Shown: in pieces, positions 8,404 through 16,249 of the stretch
Layout of the letters: the number at the start of each line of letters is the position of its first letter
How positions within the stretch are numbered: the stretch's first letter is position 1
NCBI GenBank assembly: GCA_028820325.1
Contig: JAPPJO010000082.1
Location: forward strand, 1-64,000
Source of the DNA: Gammaproteobacteria bacterium
Lineage (GTDB): Bacteria > Gemmatimonadota > Gemmatimonadetes > Longimicrobiales > Gaopeijiaceae
DNA: 64,000 nt
Reading direction: 5' to 3'
Made by a program: the position numbers and the translations under genes
Notes under the pieces: generated by a model
Database searches by the model: none
Told to the model about the DNA's origin: nothing
The model's input: only the letters and a program-made list of their open reading frames with translations

Positions 8404-9596
8404 ATGCCCATTGCCATTGCCGCTATCGCGGCGTGCGGCAACGGCGCGCCTGCCGACCGCTCCTCGGCCATGGTCACCGACAGCGCCGGCATCGAAATCG
8501 GTCACCAGCGATCCGTGGACGACCGCGGAGGCTCGCTGCGCAATCGGCGACGAGCCGATCCTCTCGATCGGCGCACGCGAAGGGGACGCTCCCCACATCT
8601 TCTTTCAGGTGCGCCATGCGGCCCGCCTCGCCGACGGCTCCGTGGCGGTCGTGGACGGCTCCAGCCGAAAAGTCCGCGTGTTCGCCGAATCCGGTGCACA
8701 CCTCGTTTCCATGGGTGGTCGTGGCGAGGGACCCGGTGAATTTCGCAGCCCTTGGCTCCTATGGGTCCTGCCGGGTGACACCCTCTGGGTAGGCGACTAC
8801 CTGCCCTGGCGCTTCAACATCTTTTCCGCGGACGGGGTGTTCATCCGCTCCATGGCTCCAGACGACTTTTCCCTGCACACCCTCATCCCTCCTGGCGGCG
8901 TGCTGGACGGGGGCGCCTCAGTGAATGTGACGCAGGCGACTGGCGGAGCGGGTGACCATTTCGCCACTCCGGTGAACTACCTGGCGATCGCACATGGCCC
9001 CGATGGTTCCGTTCTCGATACGCTTGCGACCCTGCCGGGAAAGCGGCTCGTTGCGATGCCGGGATTCGCCGGTTTCGTCGAGCCACTCTTCGAGGCGTCT
9101 TCGCTGGTAGCCGCCCGCTCGTCCACCGTCGCGATGACCACCGCGCGGGAACCGGAGGTTCGGATCCTGGATGGAACGTTCCGGCTGCGCCGCATCATAC
9201 GCTGGTCGGATCCGGACAGAGAAGGTGACCGGCGTGCACGTACAAGCGGCTCACGAGGACTACATCGCCGAGCATGGCGGTCCCGGAAGCCCGGGCTGGA
9301 GCGCAGGGCACGAGGCTGCCATCAGCGACAATCGACCCGTTGCCGAGGTCTTTCCGACCGCTTCGGATCTCATGATCGGGTATGACGGGCGCCTGTGGCT
9401 GAAGCGTTACACGAGGCCCCGCGAAGAATCGTCATGGATGGCCTTTCAGGCGCGTGGGGACTTCTAATGCCACTTCCGTCCCGGTCTGGAATTGACACCG
9501 CTCGAATTCGGGGCTGCCTACCTGCTCGCCGTGCACCGCGACGACCTGGGGGTGGAACGGGTCGTGATGTACAACCTGACAAGGAACCGTAGTTGA
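8404..9596 (+). pseudogene. 6-bladed beta-propeller protein, multiply frameshifted
   Basis: A propeller gene can be followed from ATG 8404 (lipoprotein-like start AIAAIAACGNG) to a TGA at 9594-9596, but only by changing frame three times. The changes fall near 8510, near 9220 and between about 9467 and 9494. The pieces read in order: VTDSAGIEI; then DPWTTAEARCAIGDEPILS with GRGEGPGEF; then GVHVQAAHEDYIAEHGGPGS with SDLMIGYDGRLWLKRY; finally AVHRDDLGVERVVMYNLT. All are typical of these propellers. Three independent shifts point to decay more than to a single sequencing error. It follows the TlpA-like gene in the rightward operon. Confidence 0.7.
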
Positions 9597-9663
9597 CTCC
9601 CCCGGGTCCTCGACAAGCGGAGAGGGCGCCCCCACCCGCGCCGGGATGCTTTCGGCGTGACGG

Positions 9664-10353
9664 GTGGGCCGGGGTCTGGCGGAAGCTCGGTACGGCTATG
9701 TGCTCAGCGAACTCTTCCCGGTCATGACAGTCCAGGACCAGGTGTTTTCGCCGTTCTATCGCCTCGTCATCTCCAGACCCGGCATGAGTCCGGACACTGT
9801 TGCGAGCTTTCGAAGCAACAACGCGCTCTGGTTCGATGCCGCCGATCGCATCCCCTATTCGAGTGCGTGGACTCCCTTCGGTGATGCCGGGGCCTGGGCC
9901 ACCATCGGCGACTCGACTCTGGTCTTCGCCGACGGATACACGGGGGAGATCGCCTGGCATCACATGAGGCAGGCGGGGGTGGAGGTCGGTCGCTTGGCTC
10001 TCGTCCCGGTCAATGTGCGTGCGGTGTCGGACTCGGACCTGTCGGAAGTCAAGCGGCAGATCAGGGCCGATTGTGGCGACGCGCTCCCCGGCAGGATTGA
10101 GTTGCGCGGTCCGGCTCTCTGGTCCGGCATCACCCGCTTGGTGGCCGACGAATCCAGCGGACTGATCTACATCGGGACACCCCTGACGGGAGGATCCCTT
10201 CAATGGCGAGTGCTCCATCCGGACGATGCGGTCACATCGTTGATTCTGCCGGAACGCCTCGACCTGAAATCGGTCAGGGGACAGATGTTATACGGTGTGG
10301 TGGAAGATGAATTCGGCGTTTCAACGGTTCGAGTGCTCCGGAACTCTCGCTAA
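9664..10353 (+). CDS. Propeller-like protein, probably N-terminally truncated
   Basis: The 229-residue open frame has no signal peptide and starts abruptly with a poor start context (GTG). The body has propeller-like strands (STLVFADGYTGEIAWH, TRLVADESSGLIYIGTP, GQMLYGVVEDEFGVSTV), and its C-terminal organisation resembles the other propeller genes of this region. There is no GPGEF motif, which in relatives lies in the N-terminal third, so this is probably the C-terminal two thirds of a once longer gene. It directly follows another broken propeller gene. I cannot tell whether it is still expressed. Confidence 0.5.
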   Translation: MGRGLAEARYGYVLSELFPVMTVQDQVFSPFYRLVISRPGMSPDTVASFRSNNALWFDAADRIPYSSAWTPFGDAGAWATIGDSTLVFADGYTGEIAWHHMRQAGVEVGRLALVPVNVRAVSDSDLSEVKRQIRADCGDALPGRIELRGPALWSGITRLVADESSGLIYIGTPLTGGSLQWRVLHPDDAVTSLILPERLDLKSVRGQMLYGVVEDEFGVSTVRVLRNSR

Positions 10354-10668
10354 GGCCACACCGCCTCGGCGACATCCAGGTGTACCAAACGTCTAGGGGT
10401 TCTCGATTTCGAGACGGGGTTTCCTCTCCAGTCTCTTTGAGACGCCGGGTCCGCCGAGGCCCCCGTCGGCCTGGCGCCGGCGCGCGCTGACCTGTTAGAG
10501 GCGGTGCCGCTGGCACTTGCTCGTCCCGCTGGAGGTTACCTTCCCGGTAGCGAGCCGTCCCGCCCGGAGCCGCGCGGCCCACCACGACGACGGCGGGCTG
10601 ACGACCATGAAGCACAGAAAAGTTGCAGCCGTAGCGGCGTGCATCGCCGCGCGGCTTGAGGGAGCACG
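10354..10668. other. Gene-free interval
   Basis: No convincing gene or named element is seen here. The interval separates the end of the rightward peptide-system operon from a HEAT-like gene. A GAGGGAG ribosome site at its end serves the next gene. Confidence 0.5.
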
Positions 10669-11187
10669 ATGGACATAGCCAAGACGCTCAGGAGCTACGA
10701 CGGGAAGCGGGTCGCGCCGTTCCGAGCCGTGGCCGAAGCGGTGCGGGATACGCCCGAGCGCGCCCTGCCGCGGCTCCTGGATCTCGCGGCGAGCGACGAG
10801 GCGGCGCTTCAGGTCGGCGCCACATGGGTGATCAAGTGGCTGGCCGAGCGTGGAGACGCGCCGCGCGGGGAGTCCACCGCGCGGGTCGTCGACCTCCTCG
10901 ACCACGTGGAGGAGCCGGACGGGCTCCTGCACCTCCTGCAGACACTGCCGCACATGGAGCTGCCCGCCGACCGCACCGTGACGCTCAACCGCGCCCTCAG
11001 GAGGCTGATCCGGTCGCGGCGCGTGTTCCTGAGGGCATGGGCGTACAACGGGCTCGGGCTGATGGCGGCGGCGGAGCCGGGGCTCCGCAATGAGATAGAG
11101 GCGCTGTTCGCAGCAGCGGAGGAGCGGGAATCGGCGGCGGTCAGGGCGCGCATCCGGCACGCGAGGGCTGGCCTGGCTTCCAGCTAG
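10669..11187 (+). CDS. HEAT-like all-helical protein, 172 aa
   Basis: The ATG at 10669 is preceded by GAGGGAG. The whole protein is made of amphipathic helices about 35-40 residues apart (ALPRLLDLAASDEAALQVG, ATWVIKWLAERG, RRLIRSRRVFLRAWAYNGLG), typical of HEAT or Armadillo-like repeats that act as protein-binding scaffolds. No signal peptide. RVFLRAWAYNGLGLMA resembles the 'R-x-fvrawA-x-ngl' segment of small bacterial HEAT-like proteins. It is flanked by the decaying propeller genes and the first integrase fragment, so its link to the peptide system is uncertain. Confidence 0.6.
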   Translation: MDIAKTLRSYDGKRVAPFRAVAEAVRDTPERALPRLLDLAASDEAALQVGATWVIKWLAERGDAPRGESTARVVDLLDHVEEPDGLLHLLQTLPHMELPADRTVTLNRALRRLIRSRRVFLRAWAYNGLGLMAAAEPGLRNEIEALFAAAEERESAAVRARIRHARAGLASS

Positions 11188-11264
11188 CCAGAAAGCAGGG
11201 CGGCCAGTTGCCGTACGTTATCCTGTCTTCTCGCAGGGAGTTGTGAGGTGGACGGCCTTGAGGC

Positions 11265-11310
11265 CCGGATCGGCATCGGCGCTCCGCTGGCCGTGGTGCG
11301 ACCGCAAGCG
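11265..11310 (+). repeat. Direct repeat, partner at 24634-24680
   Basis: The segment starting CCCGGATCGGCATCGG and continuing through GGCCGTGGTGCGACCGC closely matches the segment at 24634-24680 (GCGCGGATCGGCATCGG, then GGCCGTGGCGCAACCGC). The core GCGGATCGGCATCGG recurs at about 15459. The copies lie near integrase fragments or the intact integrase, so they could be remnants of element ends, but no clean attachment duplication can be shown by eye. Confidence 0.4.
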
Positions 11311-11325
11311 GCTTCCGGCCCCAAG

Positions 11326-11400
11326 ATTGAGTGGCGGGAGAACGGGCGCAGGCTCACCCGGTCGCTCGGACACCGCGAGTGGGTGAGGGCGGAAGCGGCA
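11326..11400 (+). pseudogene. Integrase 5' fragment, copy 1
   Basis: A 75-bp stretch encodes EWRENGRRLTRSLGHREWV, nearly identical to residues 36-54 of the intact recombinase at 25028-26188. Both ends are abrupt: upstream sequence is the 11265 repeat region, downstream sequence does not match. It lies in the otherwise gene-free interval 11188-11747, where I see nothing else except a weakly coding-looking frame (11248-11508) that is mostly this fragment plus flanks. It is a scar of a past insertion or deletion involving the same integrase family. Confidence 0.6.
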
Positions 11401-11747
11401 GAGTCAGGGGAGCCGAATCACGGCAGGAAGTCACGTAAGTTGAACTGGGACTGCACGATCTGCGTTTCTTGCCGTGGGACAATACTTGTTTCCGTCGAGT
11501 CAACATAGCCGGAAAGACAAATCGTTTGGCCGGAACCGCGCGCACCCCTAAGGGCCCCTGCACTTGCTTCTCCGGCCCGGAGCCGGTCCAGATGATTCGG
11601 CGAAGCCAACCTTAGTCACTTGCCGTTTCGGCCAGGAACACCCTTCGGGAGCAGGATCGGGTGTTGGGCGTGCAGAACTCGGGCGCGGTCAAGTGTCAGG
11701 CAATTCCTCAGCGGATCCCACTTTGCACTCGACGGGGCACCCCCGGA

Positions 11748-12974
11748 TCAGCGAAGCTCGTCCGGCAACCTCTTCACCACCACGTAAGGCACGTCGAAAT
11801 CGTCCGTCTCCACGAAGGCAGCTAGCCCGTCGGGGCCGAAAGCCTCGGGTAGCGCCATGGAGCCGGGCGCAAATGTCCCCAAGTAGCGCCCGTCCGCTGT
11901 GATTAGATCGATGGGGTCGCCTCCCGTCCCTTCCTCACCTCGGCGGCGGACCCAGATGGTCCCTTCCCAGCCCGTCCGTAGGCCGAGCAGGACTGGCATT
12001 TCTGGGTAGAACTCCATGGACTCGATCCCGGCGCGTTGGGCTTCGATCATCGGCTGATACATCGCCCGCATGGTCGCGTCACCGGTCGGTTGTCCCCCTT
12101 CAAGGGCCTCCAGTCGGCGCTCGATCTCCTCAGTCCTGATTCGGGACGATACGGGCCTGGGCTGGAACGGCCGCGTCACGATCCGGGTCACGCGGCCGCC
12201 CGGCTCGGTGAACTTGATTGCGTAGGCGGAGGAGTCGGAATATGCAATGCCCCCGCCAGGAAGCGCACCCGCCATCAGCTCCGGCTTGAATGCATGCCGA
12301 TCCGAGGGGGGGTTCCATGCCGTCGCAGCCGTGTCAACGGCGGCCTCGTCACCGCTAAGGTCGTAGCTCAAGACGTACCGGAACTGGGATCTCCGCCCCG
12401 GATCCGATCTCCCCATGTAGATGACCAAGGTCGTGGAGAGCACCCGCTCCAATCCCGGGAGGGCCTGAATGCCCCCCCAAAGGATCGGACGCCCCGTGCG
12501 GTCGCCGCCCACAGGGATCGTACGTTCAAACTCGCCGCCTGCACCGAAGAGGGCGAATCCGACGCGCCCCGCATCGTAGACGGCAACCCGCCCGTCCCGC
12601 AGGACGGCGAACCGGAGAGCCGCTGCGTATTGGTTCCCGAACTCACCGGGGCCGTCCCCCTCCCCGATGAACTGGCGCACCAGATTGCCCTCCGGATCGA
12701 CCACCGAGATCCGCATCGCTTGTGTGTCGAGAATGTAGAGGTTGCGGGCGCCGTCGAAACCGAGGCCGGCAATCCTACTGAAGGTGTCCCAGCCACCCCC
12801 ATCCAGCGAGCCCAACTGGTAGATTTCCTCGAAGTCGGGGTCGAGGAGCCTGTCCTCGGTCGGCAGTTCGATCATCTTTTGGGCGGCGAGCGAGGGTGCG
12901 GTCCCTGCGAGCATCGTGATCAAGGCCACTGCGCCCGCCACCATACGGCGTAGCGACGACACGACATAGGACAT
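11748..12974 (-). CDS. 6-bladed beta-propeller exported protein
   Basis: The 408-residue product has a signal peptide (about 1-31, ending SLAAQ) and no lipobox cysteine, so it is probably periplasmic or released. Propeller strands include GLGFDGARNLYILDTQ, the family motif GEGDGPGEF, RDGRVAVYDAGR and a late blade WEGTIWVRRRG. It is the last gene of the second cassette, about 50 bp after the CpxP-like gene on the same strand. The cassette order is peptide, DsbA-like, CpxP-like, propeller. Unlike the two propeller genes of the rightward operon, it is intact. The ligand is unknown. Confidence 0.8.
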   Translation of the reverse strand: MSYVVSSLRRMVAGAVALITMLAGTAPSLAAQKMIELPTEDRLLDPDFEEIYQLGSLDGGGWDTFSRIAGLGFDGARNLYILDTQAMRISVVDPEGNLVRQFIGEGDGPGEFGNQYAAALRFAVLRDGRVAVYDAGRVGFALFGAGGEFERTIPVGGDRTGRPILWGGIQALPGLERVLSTTLVIYMGRSDPGRRSQFRYVLSYDLSGDEAAVDTAATAWNPPSDRHAFKPELMAGALPGGGIAYSDSSAYAIKFTEPGGRVTRIVTRPFQPRPVSSRIRTEEIERRLEALEGGQPTGDATMRAMYQPMIEAQRAGIESMEFYPEMPVLLGLRTGWEGTIWVRRRGEEGTGGDPIDLITADGRYLGTFAPGSMALPEAFGPDGLAAFVETDDFDVPYVVVKRLPDELR

Positions 12975-13024
12975 AGTGCAACTCCTTAGAGTAAGAGCGC
13001 TTCCACAATTTCAACGATCCCCAG

Positions 13025-13597
13025 CTACTCGACGAGGAGAGGAGTAGGCGAGCATGGAACATCGAGGACGGAAACCCCGTCACCTCGGTCAGCAGAGCTT
13101 CGCCGCCTGATGCCGTTTACACAAATCTCCCGACACGAACCCCTGACATGGTGATCTGGAGCGAGCATTGCATTCGCGCCCTCGCGCCTTCCGGAAACCG
13201 GCTCGAACGCCGCATCAGCTGATCCACCTTTGCGAACATTCACATCGAATAAGTTCTGCTGCTCCGGCGTCAACAGGCTCCGCACCAGCTCCCTATACTT
13301 CATTTCCAACCCGAGAGCCTGCATCACCACCGCCATCTGGTTATTCCCGCGCAACTGGCCGTACTCTTCCAAGTACTCGGTCCTGAGCTCGTCAACTCGC
13401 TTCAGTTGTTCGGTCGACAGCTCGATCTCGTAGGGGCGGGCGATCCAGGTATCAATGGGTGTACGGCGGCCCTCGGAAGCCGTGTCGGCGCGCGGCTCCT
13501 GAGCGACCGTAGGCACAGCAGCAACACACAGCGCGCAACCGACGACGGCCACGTAGAGTGCCGTAGCTCCGCATCGGATCCTCATAGGTTTTTTCAT
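13025..13597 (-). CDS. Exported CpxP/Spy-like helical protein
   Basis: The ATG at 13597 gives a 190-residue protein with a signal peptide (hydrophobic TALYVAVVGCALCVAAV, cleavage after VAQ). The mature part has a helical hairpin with LSTEQLKRVDELRTEYLEEY and LLTPEQQNLFD. These are the LTxxQ-like repeats of the CpxP/Spy group, periplasmic proteins with chaperone or metal-stress roles. The last about 50 residues are unordered and include two further cysteines. It lies between the DsbA-like and propeller genes of the second cassette, so a chaperone role for an exported cysteine-rich product would make sense, but this is inference. Confidence 0.6.
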   Translation of the reverse strand: MKKPMRIRCGATALYVAVVGCALCVAAVPTVAQEPRADTASEGRRTPIDTWIARPYEIELSTEQLKRVDELRTEYLEEYGQLRGNNQMAVVMQALGLEMKYRELVRSLLTPEQQNLFDVNVRKGGSADAAFEPVSGRREGANAMLAPDHHVRGSCREICVNGIRRRSSADRGDGVSVLDVPCSPTPLLVE

Positions 13598-13676
13598 GGG
13601 TTCTGAATCCTCCAATGAAACGGGCACGATGTGATCCACGGTCGGACTTCCCACCGGCACCGGCAAGGGATCAACG

Positions 13677-14333
13677 TCAGCGACTCGGGTCCGCTGCCTC
13701 GCGGACGCGCTCCACCAGCTCCCCAGCCGTGACTCCGCCGGTGGCGATGCGATCGCCGATCTGGAGAGCAGGCGTGCCGCGAACGCTCAGTGTACGGACA
13801 CGTGCTAGGTCCGTGCGTACGGCTGCCCTCGCCGCCGAGGCAAGGTCGGACATGCACGCCCCAAAGGAAGTCGAGTCCGGAATGTCGCTCTCTGCCATGA
13901 GCGATGACAGAGGCAAAGACTCACCATTCAGTGGATCGCCGAAGAGTGCCTCATGCATCTCCGGGAAACGGCCCTGCTCGCGTGCACACTCCGCCGCGAC
14001 CGCGGCCTCGAACGCAAGAGCGTGCCCGGTCAACGGAAAATGGCGGTATATGACCGCGAGACTGTCGCCCAACTCTTGACGCGCCAAGTCGAGTTCTCCC
14101 TCAAACCGACGGCATGCAGGGCACTGATAGTCGAACCACACAACCAGCCTGTACGGAGCATCCGCCAACCCGATTCGCCGGTCAAACATCAAGTCTTGCT
14201 TCCACCCCTCGAAAGCTGTGGCGCCATCGATAACCTCGGGGGAAAGCATAAGACTACGCACGACAGCCCACGTCATCAAAACGGCGCAGGCCACTAGAAC
14301 GAGGTCAAGGGCCTTCGTCAATCTCGACCGCAT
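13677..14333 (-). CDS. DsbA-like thiol-disulfide oxidoreductase
   Basis: The 218-residue product has an N-terminal membrane anchor (LVLVACAVLMTWAVV, about 11-25) and a DsbA/Thioredoxin_4 domain. The active site is CPAC (residues 71-74) in WFDYQCPACRRF, followed by VIYRHFPL and a cis-proline loop RGTPALQIG. This group introduces or shuffles disulfides in exported proteins. It is the second gene of the cassette headed by an eight-cysteine peptide, which is the likeliest client. It is a full-length paralogue of the frameshifted copy at 961-1633 and has the same N-terminal pattern. A G-rich hairpin separates it from the peptide gene. Confidence 0.88.
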   Translation of the reverse strand: MRSRLTKALDLVLVACAVLMTWAVVRSLMLSPEVIDGATAFEGWKQDLMFDRRIGLADAPYRLVVWFDYQCPACRRFEGELDLARQELGDSLAVIYRHFPLTGHALAFEAAVAAECAREQGRFPEMHEALFGDPLNGESLPLSSLMAESDIPDSTSFGACMSDLASAARAAVRTDLARVRTLSVRGTPALQIGDRIATGGVTAGELVERVREAADPSR

Positions 14334-14377
14334 GAAACCCTCCGAATGCCGAATAAACGAAATCGAAAGCGCCGCCG

Positions 14378-14414
14378 CTTGGGGGGGGGCACCGACCGTC
14401 GGTGTCCCCCCAAG
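14378..14414 (-). terminator. G-rich hairpin between peptide and DsbA-like genes
   Basis: CTTGGGGGG (plus extra G) CACCGAC pairs with GTCGGTGTCCCCCCAAG to give a stem of about 16 bp with almost no loop. It lies 33 bp downstream of the peptide stop and 45 bp upstream of the DsbA-like start. There is no clear U-run, so it may act as an attenuator or an mRNA 3'-end stabiliser that lets the short peptide be made in excess over the downstream enzyme. The G run is long and its exact length may be uncertain in the assembly. Confidence 0.5.
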
Positions 14415-14446
14415 TCTCCGGATGCGCTTGCCTTCTTCCTGACTAC

Positions 14447-14665
14447 CTATCTCTCGCAGCCACAGAACTTGGGGCCGCCGCTCCCTTCGAAGAAGCAGCA
14501 ATACGATCCGCTGTCGCATAACTTGGTGGGGACGCAGCAGTCGGTGGGAGGCGGGTCACTGCAGCCGAACGCGCTGTTCGCCACGGCCGACTGCGGAATG
14601 GCCAAGAACAACAAGCCGGCCATGATGACGATAGCCGCGGCAAGCCGCCCGGTACGATTCAGCAT
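14447..14665 (-). CDS. Exported 8-cysteine peptide, second type
   Basis: 72 residues with a strong AGGAGG site before ATG 14665, a signal peptide (RLAAAIVIMAGLLFLAI, likely cleavage after AVANSA) and a mature part of about 40 residues. The eight cysteines occur as C, CC, C, CC, C, C (FGCSDPPPTDCC, TKLCDSGSYCCF, KFCGCER). The spacing differs from the tandem peptides at 2757-3233, but size, signal type and cysteine count match. The gene heads a cassette with DsbA-like, CpxP-like and propeller genes, and its start codon is 99 bp from box 1 of operator copy B. Function unknown. Confidence 0.8.
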   Translation of the reverse strand: MLNRTGRLAAAIVIMAGLLFLAIPQSAVANSAFGCSDPPPTDCCVPTKLCDSGSYCCFFEGSGGPKFCGCER

Positions 14666-14763
14666 TTGATCCTCCTTGGTTGAGTTCTTCGGTGCCCCGC
14701 ATCCGACGGGACCGCCTTTCCGGCGCTTGGGATAAAGATGCGCGGTACCGCGACCCGACGTTA

Positions 14764-14827
14764 GCGGGAGATTCCCGCAACTGCTGACGGGAGAATTACT
14801 GATTCCCATGACGGGAGAATCCCGTCA
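14764..14827 (+). promoter_or_regulatory. Three-box operator-like element, copy B
   Basis: Box 1 at 14764-14778 is GCGGGAGATTCCCGC (perfect 6-bp arms). Box 2 starts at 14785 (TGACGGGA with a weak distal arm ATTCCCA). Box 3 at 14809-14827 is TGACGGGAGAATCCCGTCA, a perfect 8-bp inverted repeat around GAA. The starts are 21 and 24 bp apart, identical to copies A and C. It lies between the peptide gene (transcribed leftward) and the decayed response regulator. It is the best-preserved copy and a good reference for the consensus. Confidence 0.75.
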
Positions 14828-14860
14828 CAGCTTTCGGCGGTCCGCCGGTTGTGCCGCCGT

Positions 14861-15235
14861 CTACTCCCGTTCGTTGCCGCGCAACAGCCCGCTCTCGAGA
14901 GCGAACCGCAGGATGTCGGTGCGGCCGGTCAGGCCCAGCTTGCGCCGCGCGCGCGCCAAGTACCCCCCGACCGTCTTCGGACTGACGAACATCCTCTGGG
15001 CCGTCAACCCGCTGGCGTACAACTGGATCGCCGTGCATTCCTGCGCCGACAGAGCTTCCAGCCCGGGCGCCTCCCGGACAGGGCTGCGTTGGCGGCGAGC
15101 GAGAAGCGCAGCGCCACGGCGCCGGAGGGTAGGAATGCCCTCGCACCAGGGCTTCGATCGCCACGATGAGGTCCGTATCGGCCACCGACTTTGTTGAGAT
15201 AAGCCCGCCGCCCCGGCATCGAGCGCCCGCGAAAG
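14861..15235 (-). pseudogene. Response regulator remnant, paralogue of 4592-5248
   Basis: The minus strand keeps the C-terminal half of a NarL-type regulator in several frames. Recognisable pieces, from the 15235 end, are a YLNK / KSVADTDLI-VAIEAL-RGHSY segment, an alanine-rich linker, and KTV-GYLARARRKLGLTGRTDI-RFALE-GLL ending GNERE and stop at 14861. Nucleotide similarity to the intact regulator is high, but frame changes make it non-functional. The kinase gene that should lie upstream is absent. Its stop is 34 bp from operator copy B, matching the layout of the live regulator and copy C, so regulator end, operator and first gene were once duplicated as a block. Confidence 0.75.
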
Positions 15236-16249
15236 CTGATCCCTTCGGCTGGACGGGCGATCGGGCTTGGGTTGATCGCGCTGGTCGCTCGGGCCCTGGT
15301 CGGCGAGGAGACCGTGCCAGCATCCGGGGTATCGGTGTGCAGGTTGTAGTGGCGCACGCCGGGGCGCGACCGGAGCTGGACCTCTTTCCGTTTACCGGGC
15401 CGCCCCCGCTTCACCCCGAGTTCCTTCGGACCAGTTCTTGAGCCCGAGATTGGGCGCGGATCGGCATCGGCAGCTTTCGTTCCCGACGGCCGGATTGAAA
15501 CCCATGGCACGCGAGAGTCGTAGGATGCCGCCCTTCGGGTCACCGAAGCGTGAAGGGCAGCACGAGCGAACGACGCGAAGCACCGGAGGAGTCGCGCGTA
15601 GTCAGGTTGATCCACCCCAGGGCGGAACCGGTGCCCGTGTCCATCGACATGGGCGCTTGCGGGCTCGTTCGCCGAACCGGCCTCCGCGTGACCGCCAGCC
15701 GCGCTTGCGCGAGGGCCGCTTGAACGGGTTTCCCGGAGCGCTCGCCGACGTGCTCCTGCCCCGCGTCGGCGGCTGCGGTCGCCGGGTCCCGGACGCGGCC
15801 CCCACGGGCTTCTCCGACGCCCGTTTCGTGGTCCAGCCCAGCCAGCCAGCCCAGCAGCTTACTCCTTGGGGCCACACTCCGTGCGTCCCCTGCGGAGGCT
15901 GGCGGGGGGCCGCGCCCCCTCTGACCCCGGCACAAACCCCGCGCCGGCAGCGTTCGCGGTTGGGGGTCCGAAGGTCCCCCCCGGTCGGCCAGTCGCCAGG
16001 TGTCCTCCCGGCCGCCGACCGATCACCGCCGGTCGACGCCCGTCGGCTTCGCGGCTGAGTCCGCGGAGTGACCGGCGAGCGGCGTGGTCGGCGTCGCCGC
16101 CGCTTCGGCGCCGGTCCCCCGGCCTCCGGGACGGACTCCGTCCGTTCCTCCCGCCGGGGTCGAGTCCCCACCCTACCCCGGACGGAAGGAGGGCCGACCC
16201 AACGGCTTTAGCACCTGACGTTGCCAGAGACAACTGCAGGGAATCAGCT
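15236..16249. other. Gene-poor stretch with repeats
   Basis: No gene can be supported. The open frames here are long only because of high GC, and their products are Arg/Pro/Gly-rich with no motif. The stretch holds a copy of GCGGATCGGCATCGG near 15459, a hairpin-like GGGGGTCCGAAGGTCCCCC near 15962, and the dispersed GC-rich repeat at 16097. It probably consists of degraded mobile-element sequence between the regulator remnant and the orphan gene at 16250. Confidence 0.5.
16097..16163 (+). repeat. GC-rich dispersed repeat, copy 1
   Basis: This about 67-bp block is highly similar, by eye, to the block at 19488-19556. Both read CCGCCGC-TCGGCGCCGGT, then CCTCCGGGACGG, a short variable hairpin loop, and CCGGGG. 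Each has small inverted repeats and could fold. Neither is coding in any persuasive frame. Confidence 0.5.

Noticed and set aside
15438..16171. Long overlapping frames on both strands in the gene-poor stretch
   Set aside because: Products are Arg/Pro/Gly-rich with no motif or ribosome site, as expected by chance at this GC content.
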